This document shows positions 1 through 6,134 of a stretch of 6,395 nt of DNA, in pieces. Origin of the DNA: an uncultured Erythrobacter sp. (GTDB lineage: Bacteria; Pseudomonadota; Alphaproteobacteria; Sphingomonadales; Sphingomonadaceae); the NCBI GenBank assembly GCA_947258465.1, contig CAMYIQ010000241.1, positions 1-6,395 on the forward strand. The letters are read 5' to 3'. A model generated the notes under the pieces. That model searched no databases. It was not told where the DNA came from and saw only the letters and a program-made list of their open reading frames with translations. A program made the position numbers and the translations under genes. Positions within the stretch are counted from its first letter, which is position 1; every line of letters starts with the position of its first letter.

Positions 1-173
1 CGAACGAATCTCAACCCGGCACGATCATTTTTGCCCGCAAAATTTTTTTCCCGGATTCATTTTCGCCCTTGCGCTCGCCGCGAGTCCAGCTTCGTCCACG
101 CGTCGCGGCGTTGCAACAAGATAAGTCACCATGCTCCGACCCTGCGTGTCCGCGGTAAATCGCCGCCAACCCC
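1..173. other. Intergenic region upstream of the nrdA promoter module, no gene recognised
   Basis: I see no convincing coding region here. Short open frames on both strands have no recognisable domain or ribosome-binding site. An AT-rich stretch with a run of seven T lies at about 43-49. Three GANTC sites occur at 6-10 (GAATC), 54-58 (GATTC) and 82-86 (GAGTC). This may be the distal part of the nrdA control region or the promoter of a gene outside the window. Confidence 0.5.
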
Positions 174-211
174 CTTGCGCTGGAGTCCCGGCTGATTCAG
201 TATCTAGTGGT
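174..211 (+). promoter_or_regulatory. Promoter-like regulatory module ahead of nrdA with two GANTC sites
   Basis: In order the segment holds CTTGC (174-178), GAGTCC (183-188), CTGATTCA (192-199), TAT-C-T (201-205) and AGTGGT (206-211). The same elements occur in the same order at 4448-4488 before nrdB. By hand alignment 29 of 38 columns agree, with two small gaps (2 nt and 1 nt). Two GANTC sites (183-187, 194-198) lie between the TTGC element and the TATNT element, the arrangement known for CcrM/GcrA-controlled alphaproteobacterial promoters. The 12-mer at 198-209, CAGTATCTAGTG, matches the palindrome CACTATATAGTG at 10 of 12 positions, so an NrdR-type operator is an alternative or overlapping reading. 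Conservation between the two copies is seen directly; the function is inferred. Exact -35 and -10 hexamers are unsure because the TTGC to TATNT spacing (about 20 nt) is long for sigma-70. Confidence 0.6.
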
Positions 212-433
212 AGAGCGGCTGGGGGTACCCACAAGACCTAGCGATTTGCGGCGGACTTCCCATATTGGAAGATTGGCGCGACCAAGCGGGCCTGTGGGAA
301 AAAAGGGACAAGTTTTTGCCCCGGAGCCGCAAGGAATTGGTAGGCGAGGGCGATGCCTCGGCGACTCGAACACAAGCGGAACATGCGGGGCCTGGAATCA
401 GGCGCGCGAATGATACGGACAGCGGGGCAGACG
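212..433 (+). other. Long leader of nrdA
   Basis: About 220 nt separate the promoter-like module from the chosen nrdA start. It holds ACCCACAA (227-234), also found before nrdB, and a 16-base inverted repeat (256-271). It also has two small hairpins: CGAGG/CCTCG at 345-360, and GCCTG/CAGGC at 390-403 with a GAAT loop. GANTC sites lie at 363-367 and 395-399. The nrdA frame is open from 353 but shows no family similarity before 434. I see no cobalamin riboswitch signature. Confidence 0.4.
256..271. repeat. 16-base inverted repeat in the nrdA leader
   Basis: CTTCC at 256-260 and GGAAG at 267-271 are perfect inverted arms around CATATT. The 16-base length fits a dimer-binding operator. The sequence does not align in register with the usual NrdR box, so the binding factor, if any, is unknown. 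Confidence 0.35.
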
Positions 434-2455
434 ATGGATTTCAAGAGCGGGGACGATACGGCGATGGCACTGGATCTGGATAGGCAGGACACCGTCGAGG
501 AGCCCACCACCGGCAAGAAAGCGGTTGCGATGGACAAGATTGACGAAGGCAGCGAAGAACTCGTCCGGGAAGCAGCGGGCGAGGCGCTGGCCGGTGCTGT
601 GGCGAGTGCGGCTGCCGCTGCCGCCAAGGAAGACAGCAAGAAAGTGCTCGACCGGCGTTTCGACGTGCAGATCGACGAGAGCCGGGACGCGCTGCTGACC
701 GAATTCGGCAAGGAAACGCTCACCGATCGCTATCTGCTGCCGGGTGAGAAGTATCAGGACCTGTTCGCGCGTGTCGCGGATTATTTTGCCGACGATGCGG
801 ACCATGCGCAGCGCCTCTACGATTATATTTCCAGGCTGTGGTTCATGCCGGCGACGCCGGTTCTGTCGAATGGCGGCACCACGCGCGGCCTGCCGATCTC
901 GTGCTATCTCAACAGCGTTGCCGACAGCCTCGACGGGATCGTCAATACCTGGAACGAGAATGTCTGGCTGGCCTCCAAGGGTGGCGGCATTGGCACCTAT
1001 TGGGGCAATGTCCGCGGCATTGGCGAACCCGTCGGCCTCAATGGCAAGACCAGCGGCATCATTCCTTTCGTCCGCGTGATGGACAGCCTTACGCTGGCCA
1101 TCAGCCAGGGCAGTCTGCGGCGCGGATCGGCCGCCTGCTATATCGATATATCGCATCCCGAAATCGAGGAGTTCCTCGAAATCCGCAAGCCCAGCGGCGA
1201 TTTCAACCGCAAGGCGCTGAACCTGCATCACGGCGTGCTGGTCACCGACGCCTTCATGGAGGCGGTGCGCAATGGCGAGGAATTCGATCTGGTTTCCCCG
1301 CGCGACGGCTCGGTTCGCAAGACGATAGATGCCCGCAGCCTGTTTCAGAAGCTGGTCGAAACCCGGCTTGCGACGGGCGAGCCCTATATTGTCTTTTCCG
1401 ACACGGTGAACCGGATGATGCCCAAGCATCACCGGGAGCTTGGGCTCAAGGTCTCGACCTCGAACCTGTGCGCCGAGATTACCCTGCCGACCGGTGTCGA
1501 CCACCTCGGCAATGACCGCACGGCGGTCTGCTGCCTGTCCTCGCTCAATCTCGAGAAATGGGACGAGTGGAACGAGGACAAGACCTTCATCGAGGATGTC
1601 ATGCGCTTCCTCGACAATGTGCTGCAGGATTATATCGACCGCGCACCCGATGAAATGGCCCGGGCGAAATATTCGGCCATGCGCGAACGCAGTGTCGGCA
1701 TGGGCGTGATGGGCTTCCACTCTTTCTTGCAATCCAAGGGCATCGGCTTCGAAAGCCCGATGGCGAAGGTGTGGAACCTCAAGATGTTCAAGCATGTCAG
1801 CGCCAAGGCCGAAGAGGCCAGCATGGTCCTCGCCAAGGAGCGCGGCCCCTGCCCCGATGCGGAAGAAATGGGCGCGATGGAGCGCTTCAGTTGCAAGATG
1901 GCGATCGCGCCGACCGCATCGATCAGCATCATCTGCGGTGGCACCAGCGCCTGCATCGAACCGATCCCGGCCAATATCTACACGCATAAGACGCTGTCGG
2001 GCAGCTTCATCGTCAAGAACCCCTATCTGGAAAAGATCCTCGACAAGAAGAGCAAGAATTCGACCAATGTCTGGAATTCGATCCTCGAGCAGGGCGGCAG
2101 CGTCCAGCATCTCGATTTCCTGACGGCGGAAGAAAAGGCCGCCTTCAAGACCAGCTTCGAGATCGACCAGCGCTGGCTGCTCGAATTCGCGGCCGACCGC
2201 GCGCCCTTTATCGACCAGGCGCAATCGCTGAACCTGTTCATTCCGGCCGATGTCGACAAATGGGATCTGATGATGCTGCACTTCCAGGCGTGGGAGAAGG
2301 GCATCAAATCGCTCTACTACCTGCGCTCGAAGAGCGTGCAGCGCGCCGGTTTCGCAGGCGGTGTGGAAGCCGACAATACCGCCGATGCGGCCAAATACGA
2401 ACTGGCCGCCGGCGGCGAGCAGACCGATTACGAGGAATGCCTCGCCTGCCAATAG
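434..2455 (+). CDS. nrdA: Ribonucleoside-diphosphate reductase, large (alpha) subunit, class I
   Basis: NrdA is the catalytic subunit that reduces ribonucleoside diphosphates to deoxyribonucleotides in the cytoplasm, using a radical passed from NrdB. From ATG 434 it has 673 residues. Visible landmarks, aligned with E. coli NrdA, are C157 in PISCYLNSV (C225), N344-C346-E348 in STSNLCAEI (N437/C439/E441), C366/C367 in AVCCLSSLNL (C462 region), PTASISII near 493 (phosphate loop), Y628-Y629 in KSLYYLRSKS (Y730/Y731 radical relay), and a C-terminal CxxC (C669, C672) for re-reduction. The N-terminal 70 or so residues are an acidic, then alanine-rich tract (about 47-65) with no recognisable ATP-cone. 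I chose ATG 434 because GGGG at 424-427 precedes it and the family-like sequence begins after it. ATG 353 and ATG 464 are alternatives. GANTC sites stop just before the gene. It is transcribed alone, with a terminator behind it. Identification is very secure; the start is moderately so. Confidence 0.96.
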   Translation: MDFKSGDDTAMALDLDRQDTVEEPTTGKKAVAMDKIDEGSEELVREAAGEALAGAVASAAAAAAKEDSKKVLDRRFDVQIDESRDALLTEFGKETLTDRYLLPGEKYQDLFARVADYFADDADHAQRLYDYISRLWFMPATPVLSNGGTTRGLPISCYLNSVADSLDGIVNTWNENVWLASKGGGIGTYWGNVRGIGEPVGLNGKTSGIIPFVRVMDSLTLAISQGSLRRGSAACYIDISHPEIEEFLEIRKPSGDFNRKALNLHHGVLVTDAFMEAVRNGEEFDLVSPRDGSVRKTIDARSLFQKLVETRLATGEPYIVFSDTVNRMMPKHHRELGLKVSTSNLCAEITLPTGVDHLGNDRTAVCCLSSLNLEKWDEWNEDKTFIEDVMRFLDNVLQDYIDRAPDEMARAKYSAMRERSVGMGVMGFHSFLQSKGIGFESPMAKVWNLKMFKHVSAKAEEASMVLAKERGPCPDAEEMGAMERFSCKMAIAPTASISIICGGTSACIEPIPANIYTHKTLSGSFIVKNPYLEKILDKKSKNSTNVWNSILEQGGSVQHLDFLTAEEKAAFKTSFEIDQRWLLEFAADRAPFIDQAQSLNLFIPADVDKWDLMMLHFQAWEKGIKSLYYLRSKSVQRAGFAGGVEADNTADAAKYELAAGGEQTDYEECLACQ

Positions 2456-2486
2456 GCGGACGTTAGACGTAAGCGTAAAGTTAAGA

Positions 2487-2530
2487 GGGATCGCGCGGGC
2501 CGCAAAGCTCGGAAACGCGGTCCCTTTTTT
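2487..2530 (+). terminator. Rho-independent terminator of nrdA
   Basis: A 9-bp stem pairs 2487-2495 (GGGATCGCG) with 2516-2524 (CGCGGTCCC), counting one G-U pair. It is extended inside by a 5-bp stem (2496-2500 with 2507-2511) closing a six-base loop, and followed directly by six T (2525-2530). It lies 32 bases after the nrdA stop and closes nrdA as its own transcript. On the minus strand the tract is A-rich, so it does not serve the converging diguanylate cyclase gene. Confidence 0.9.
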
Positions 2531-2581
2531 CGTTCGATCGTCCTCTGACTTAGCGGGATGGCGCCGCTGAAGGACATTCGG

Positions 2582-2595
2582 CCATCGGCCGATGG
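2582..2595. repeat. 14-base perfect palindrome downstream of the diguanylate cyclase gene
   Basis: CCATCGGCCGATGG is its own reverse complement. With GG at 2580-2581 and CC at 2597-2598 it could extend into a longer hairpin carrying a bulge. It lies 49 bases beyond the stop of the minus-strand cyclase gene. No T run follows on that strand, so it is at best a weak or Rho-assisted transcript end. Confidence 0.4.
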
Positions 2596-2644
2596 GCCAC
2601 GGGCGCAGGTATCCGCCGCAAACCGCGCCGCGCGCAGGGCGGTG

Positions 2645-3841
2645 TCAGGCGGCCATCAAGCTGCGGTTTCGCCCTTCGGCCTTGGCGCGATAGAGCGCGG
2701 CATCGGCTCTTGCCAGCATATCGGCGAGTTCCGGCACATTGGGGCCTTTGTGCAGCGCGATACCGATACTGGTGGTGCAGCTTACCGTGGTGGCGCTGGC
2801 AGGGTGATCGATCTCGATCCGCTCTATCGCAACGCGCAATTCCTCGGCGATCGCATGAGCCTGGGTGGCATCGTCGGCGCGCAGGAAGACCACGAACTCT
2901 TCGCCGCCGAAGCGCGCGGCAAGCCCGCCGTGACGGCTGGCCAAATGCCGCATCACCTCGGCCACCGCGCGCAGGCAGGCGTCACCTGCCTGATGGCCCC
3001 AGCGATCGTTGAACGCCTTGAAATGGTCCAGATCGACCATGAACAGCGCGGTACCGGCCTGCCCCACCGTCACCGGAGTCGCATAATGCTCGGCGAAAGT
3101 GTCTTCCGCCCGGCGACGGTTCGCGAGCCCGGTGAGCGGGTCGTTCATCGACAGCTCGGTCAGTCGCGCATTGCTTTCCTCCAGAGCCTTGGCGCGTTCG
3201 TCCGCCTGGAGGGTCAGCAACAGGTTCCGCCGTTCGATCCAGTGGATGCGGTGGGCCAGAACGGTGGCCGCGCCCATGGTGAGCATCATGATCGGGATGA
3301 ATGTCTTGGCGTAATCGACAATGGCCCCATGGAGCAGCAGGAACCCTCCCACCGCCAGCCCATACAGCAAGGCGAAACCGATCATCTGCCACCGGCGAAA
3401 CGGCAGCACCGGCAGGGCAAGCCCGAACAATGTCACGACCCCGAGAGCCAGGAGGGCATTGTCAGGCGAGGGAACGAAGGCGCTTGCATAGGCCATACTC
3501 ACCCCGAAGCCGATGAGCGACAGGCCCATCAACAGCTTTTGCAGGGCGAGCAGCCGTCGGGGAAGCAGCAGCGCGGATAGGGTGAAGGGCAGTACCGCCC
3601 CCAACCTGACCGCAGCGATTTTCGTGAAATGATCGGACGCGATCAGCGCGTCCACCGCCAGCGATAAAACGGCCACCACCGTGCCGAGCGCCATGAGGAA
3701 CCGCCCTTCGCGATAGTGCAGATCGCCGAGCGATTCCGCGATCGCTGCATGGAGTCTGTGGTCCCACCCGCGCGGAGGTTTTTTGCCGGCCAGGGCGGCA
3801 TGCGCCGCAGCGGCGAGGTCGAAGTCTTGCGCCCGGTTCAT
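2645..3841 (-). CDS. Membrane-anchored diguanylate cyclase (GGDEF domain)
   Basis: This enzyme is expected to make the second messenger c-di-GMP from two GTP at the inner membrane. From ATG (3841-3839) it has 398 residues. About six membrane segments are visible (roughly 47-66, 76-95, 102-121, 128-147, 151-171, 179-197). A short linker, probably a coiled coil (about 200-230), leads to a C-terminal GGDEF domain (about 230-398). The domain has DPLTGLANRR (234-243), the metal-site region VDLDHFKAFND (269-279) and an intact active-site GGEEF (312-316). The inhibitory I-site RxxD, nine residues before GGEEF, reads RHGG (303-306), so its aspartate is missing. No EAL domain or named sensor domain is recognised; the membrane part may sense the signal. 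The start is the only ATG near the first family-like residues, but its ribosome-binding site is weak and the frame stays open to 4423, so a longer form cannot be excluded. It converges on nrdA and diverges from nrdB. Confidence 0.9.
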   Translation of the reverse strand: MNRAQDFDLAAAAHAALAGKKPPRGWDHRLHAAIAESLGDLHYREGRFLMALGTVVAVLSLAVDALIASDHFTKIAAVRLGAVLPFTLSALLLPRRLLALQKLLMGLSLIGFGVSMAYASAFVPSPDNALLALGVVTLFGLALPVLPFRRWQMIGFALLYGLAVGGFLLLHGAIVDYAKTFIPIMMLTMGAATVLAHRIHWIERRNLLLTLQADERAKALEESNARLTELSMNDPLTGLANRRRAEDTFAEHYATPVTVGQAGTALFMVDLDHFKAFNDRWGHQAGDACLRAVAEVMRHLASRHGGLAARFGGEEFVVFLRADDATQAHAIAEELRVAIERIEIDHPASATTVSCTTSIGIALHKGPNVPELADMLARADAALYRAKAEGRNRSLMAA

Positions 3842-3890
3842 ATTTACTTGCGACTGTACCGGAATACCGCAATCTTGCAACGACTTGCAC

Positions 3891-3924
3891 ACTATACCAC
3901 GCCTTATATACCAAGCCGGCTTGG
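3891..3924 (-). promoter_or_regulatory. Likely promoter/operator region of the diguanylate cyclase gene
   Basis: Fifty to eighty bases before the cyclase start lie a perfect 14-base palindrome CCAAGCCGGCTTGG (3911-3924), an abutting TATATA (3905-3910), a minus-strand TATAGT (3896-3891) that could be a -10 element, and a direct repeat of TATACCA (3893-3899, 3907-3913; 14 bases apart). No convincing -35 hexamer at standard spacing was found. The palindrome is a reasonable operator candidate, but the binding protein is unknown. Confidence 0.4.
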
Positions 3925-4233
3925 GACTTTCCCGGGGCGGGCTGTGTGCGATCCGCGGCGGGACCGCAAGCGATGGATGCGTATATGCGTATTCTGTCAC
4001 AGCCTTGGTGCCGAGACTTGCGGGAATGCGCGCACCATCTTCCAGATAGATCGGGCCGGTGCCGACTTTCCCGAGATGCGGATATTCTTCGGTCGCAGAT
4101 TCCAGGTGCTCTTCGCTGCGAAGCTCCTCAATCGCTTGGAATACCGTGATGTTTCGTGGTTTACGCCTTGTCGGCAGAGGATAGGGAAAATAGGTCCATG
4201 CTTCGCGGAAAGCTCGAACTGCGGAATCGGTGA

Positions 4234-4264
4234 CGCCCCGCCCTCGATGTCGAGGAACGGGGCG
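4234..4264. other. Strong GC-rich hairpin
   Basis: CGCCCCG (4234-4240) pairs with CGGGGCG (4258-4264), and inside it CCTCG (4242-4246) pairs with CGAGG (4251-4255) around an ATGT loop. That gives 12 base pairs with a small internal loop. No T run follows on either strand, so it is not a standard terminator. It lies in the gene-free region about 250 bases before nrdB. Role unknown. Confidence 0.45.
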
Positions 4265-4447
4265 CCGGGGTTTGCGGACATCGCCCGCAAAAGGGGAAGC
4301 CGGACGATGCCGCTGTTCCCCGTGTTGCATATCGAATATCCTACCAACGGATTTTGCCTGAAGCGTGTTCCGCAGTTCGTCGCACAGGTGAAGCGGCGAG
4401 GCGCAGGGCGGGCCTTTTTCCATCTTATCCCCGCCGAATCATTGCCG

Positions 4448-4488
4448 CTTGCCTTCGAATCCAAGCTCTGATTCACTATATGAGTCGT
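4448..4488 (+). promoter_or_regulatory. Promoter-like regulatory module ahead of nrdB with three GANTC sites
   Basis: This is the second copy of the module before nrdA: CTTGC (4448-4452), GAATCC (4457-4462), CTGATTCA (4468-4475), TAT-A-T (4477-4481) and AGTCGT (4483-4488). GANTC sites inside it are 4457-4461, 4470-4474 and 4482-4486; a fourth lies just upstream at 4436-4440, making four in 51 bases. CACTATAT (4474-4481) followed by GAGTC resembles one half of an NrdR box. The module ends 27 bases before the nrdB start, the right place for a promoter with a short leader. Sequence sharing is seen directly; CcrM/GcrA or NrdR control is inferred. Confidence 0.65.
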
Positions 4489-4515
4489 TCACGCGAAAAA
4501 CCGGAGACCCACAAC

Positions 4516-5574
4516 ATGTCGTTGCTCGAAGCCCGCAAGACCTACAAGCCCTTCGAGTACCCCTGGGCCTACGATTTCTGGAAACGGCAGCAGCAGGTGC
4601 ACTGGCTGCCCGAAGAAGTGCCGCTGGGCGAGGACTGCCGCGACTGGGCGCAGAAGCTCACCGATCACGAGCGCAATCTGCTCACCCAGATCTTCCGCTT
4701 CTTCACTCAGGCCGATGTCGAGGTGCAGGATTGCTACCACGACAAATACGGCCGCGTGTTCAAGCCGACCGAGATCAAGATGATGCTGACCGCGTTCAGC
4801 AATATGGAGACGGTGCATATCGCCGCCTACAGCCATCTGCTCGACACGATCGGCATGCCCGAAAGCGAATATGGCATGTTCCTCGAATATGAGGAGATGA
4901 AGGACAAGCACGACTATTTGCAGGAATTCGGCGTCGATACGGACGAGGATATCGCCCGCACACTGGCCATGTTCGGCGGCTTCACCGAAGGGCTGCAACT
5001 GTTCGCCAGCTTCGCCATGCTGATGAATTTCCCGCGCTTCAACAAGATGAAGGGCATGGGCCAGATCGTTAGCTGGTCGGTCCGCGACGAAAGCCTGCAT
5101 TGCGAAGGCATTACCCGCCTGTTCCATGAATTCGCTCGCGAGCGCGACTGCCTGACCAAGGCGGTCAAGGAAGACATCATGGATATGTGCCAGAAGACGG
5201 TGCGGCTCGAAGATGCCTTCATCGACCTCGCCTTCGAGGATGGCCCGGTGCCGGGCATGACCGCGAAGGAAATCAAGAAGTATATCCGCTACATCGCCGA
5301 CTGGCGCCTCAGCCAGCTTGGCCTGCAGCCGATCTACATGGTCGAAGACCACCCGCTGCCCTGGCTCGCCCCGCTGCTCAACGGCGTGGAGCACGCCAAC
5401 TTCTTCGAAACCCGCGCGACCGAATATTCGAAGGGCGCGACCCGCGGCGATTGGAACACCGTCTGGTCGAGCTTCGACAAGCGCAACAAGGCCAAGGCCG
5501 CGAACGAGGAAGAAGCCGAGGATGACGGCCCGGGCCTGTTCGGCGAGGAAAGTGGGAGCGTGGCGGCGGAGTAA
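4516..5574 (+). CDS. nrdB: Ribonucleoside-diphosphate reductase, small (beta) subunit, class I
   Basis: NrdB carries the di-metal centre that generates the radical used by NrdA. From ATG 4516 it has 352 residues, a normal length. Landmarks aligned with E. coli NrdB are D67 (D84), E98 and H101 in METVHIAAY (E115, H118), Y105 as radical tyrosine (Y122), E158 in GGFTEGLQ (E204), and E192 and H195 in VRDESLHCEG (E238, H241). Y304 in FFETRATEYSKG sits 21 residues after the PLPW tryptophan and corresponds to the radical-relay Y356. The acidic tail ending near GLFGEESGS should contact NrdA. There is no ATP-cone at the N-terminus. The retained tyrosine points to a tyrosyl-radical type enzyme. GGAG (4503-4506), nine bases before the ATG, is a good ribosome-binding site, and the upstream frame to 4354 is noncoding extension. 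The gene has its own promoter-like module, and no terminator follows. Confidence 0.97.
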   Translation: MSLLEARKTYKPFEYPWAYDFWKRQQQVHWLPEEVPLGEDCRDWAQKLTDHERNLLTQIFRFFTQADVEVQDCYHDKYGRVFKPTEIKMMLTAFSNMETVHIAAYSHLLDTIGMPESEYGMFLEYEEMKDKHDYLQEFGVDTDEDIARTLAMFGGFTEGLQLFASFAMLMNFPRFNKMKGMGQIVSWSVRDESLHCEGITRLFHEFARERDCLTKAVKEDIMDMCQKTVRLEDAFIDLAFEDGPVPGMTAKEIKKYIRYIADWRLSQLGLQPIYMVEDHPLPWLAPLLNGVEHANFFETRATEYSKGATRGDWNTVWSSFDKRNKAKAANEEEAEDDGPGLFGEESGSVAAE

Positions 5575-5588
5575 TCCAATCTGTTGAA

Positions 5589-6134
5589 ATGGTGGAATTT
5601 CTTGCAACCGAAAGCGGACAAGCCGCTCTGTTCTCAAGCATCGCGACTTTGGTTGCAGTTATTGCGCGTCATTGGCTCCAAGGAAAAGTCCGCCTGATCG
5701 TTTTCAGTCCAAACTCTAGCTTCTTTCAATTTGCTCCACCGGGACCCGATGCTCCTCCACTGAATATCCGGTCGAGCCAGATCATGGTTCAAAACCTCGG
5801 CCGACTTCCAGCGGAAGATGTCGAAATAGTCTCTGAGGCAACCGGCGAGCCAGCCGGCTATAATGTGATGCCCGCGATCGATTTCAGTGTAGGCACAACG
5901 AGTTCAGGTCGATGGCTTGTGAAGATACCATACATTGCGCCAAAGGAAGTCGTGACGCTTCAAATACTTAATGGCGCCAATATCGAGCAGGTTCGATGCA
6001 AGGAGGGTGTCGCCAAAATCGTTCCGGTCGTTCACCAAAGGGTTTATCCTGCATGGGCCAACTTAATCGCAGGGGCCCTTATGATTGTTGGCGTTTTCTC
6101 GATCATCTACTGGCTAGCTTTGTTGATAATCTAG
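5589..6134 (+). CDS. Small two-helix membrane protein of unknown function
   Basis: I do not recognise a named family. The product has 181 residues. A first hydrophobic segment (about 10-30) is followed by a basic stretch and a beta-rich middle part (about 33-147). A strong C-terminal membrane segment follows (about 155-181), starting at YPAWANLIAG. The pattern IMVQNLGRLPAEDVEI (65-80), then IAPKEVVTLQIL (116-127), resembles a small immunoglobulin-like beta-sandwich; this is an impression only. Both termini may face the same side with the domain between them. ATG 5589 lies 14 bases after the nrdB stop, without a clear ribosome-binding site; GTG 5592 is an alternative start. Three sampled 60-base lines here and in the next gene run about 47-53% GC against 57-72% in nrdB, suggesting separate origin. 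The stop abuts the next start (TAGATG), so the two genes form an operon. Confidence 0.75.
   Translation: MVEFLATESGQAALFSSIATLVAVIARHWLQGKVRLIVFSPNSSFFQFAPPGPDAPPLNIRSSQIMVQNLGRLPAEDVEIVSEATGEPAGYNVMPAIDFSVGTTSSGRWLVKIPYIAPKEVVTLQILNGANIEQVRCKEGVAKIVPVVHQRVYPAWANLIAGALMIVGVFSIIYWLALLII

Larger units (their letters stand above)
3842..4447. other. Divergent intergenic region between the cyclase gene and the nrdB module, no gene recognised
   Basis: No known gene product is recognised. The cyclase reading frame on the minus strand has no stop back to ATG 4423-4421. The part at about 3930-4200 reads as a plausible acidic, Tyr-containing peptide (for example ITVFQAIEELRSEEHLESAT) and not as the Arg/Pro/Ala-rich product typical of shadow frames. 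I could not assign it to a family. Other frames are also open for hundreds of bases (3716-4471 +, 3997-4476 -), so none is decisive. The region contains the palindrome at 3911-3924, the hairpin at 4234-4264 and GANTC sites at 4098, 4224 and 4436. It may be a decayed gene, a long regulatory region, or an N-terminal extension of the cyclase. Confidence 0.4.

Noticed and set aside
25..234. 69-residue minus-strand open frame
   Set aside because: No domain, no ribosome-binding site, and it overlaps the nrdA promoter module.
353..433. Start of nrdA at ATG 353
   Set aside because: The added 27 residues are Arg-rich and unlike the family, contain two GANTC sites otherwise absent from the gene, and lack a good ribosome-binding site.
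212..433. Cobalamin riboswitch in the nrdA leader
   Set aside because: GGGAA-like pieces occur, but the ordered core elements of a cobalamin riboswitch are not present, and the RNR is class I.
398..2452. 684-residue open frame antisense to nrdA
   Set aside because: It mirrors the codon structure of nrdA, which has all catalytic residues; long antisense frames are usual opposite GC-rich genes.
2558..3580. 340-residue plus-strand open frame opposite the cyclase gene
   Set aside because: It overlaps a GGDEF gene with clear motifs and its product is His/Gln/Arg-rich without a domain: a shadow frame.
4425..4433. DnaA box TTATCCCCG before nrdB
   Set aside because: Two of nine positions deviate from TTATCCACA and no second box is nearby.
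4354..4515. Longer NrdB starting at ATG 4354
   Set aside because: The extension crosses the conserved promoter-like module; ATG 4516 has GGAG at the right distance and gives the usual N-terminus.
4489..5637. 382-residue open frame antisense to nrdB
   Set aside because: Shadow of nrdB; no family similarity and no ribosome-binding site.
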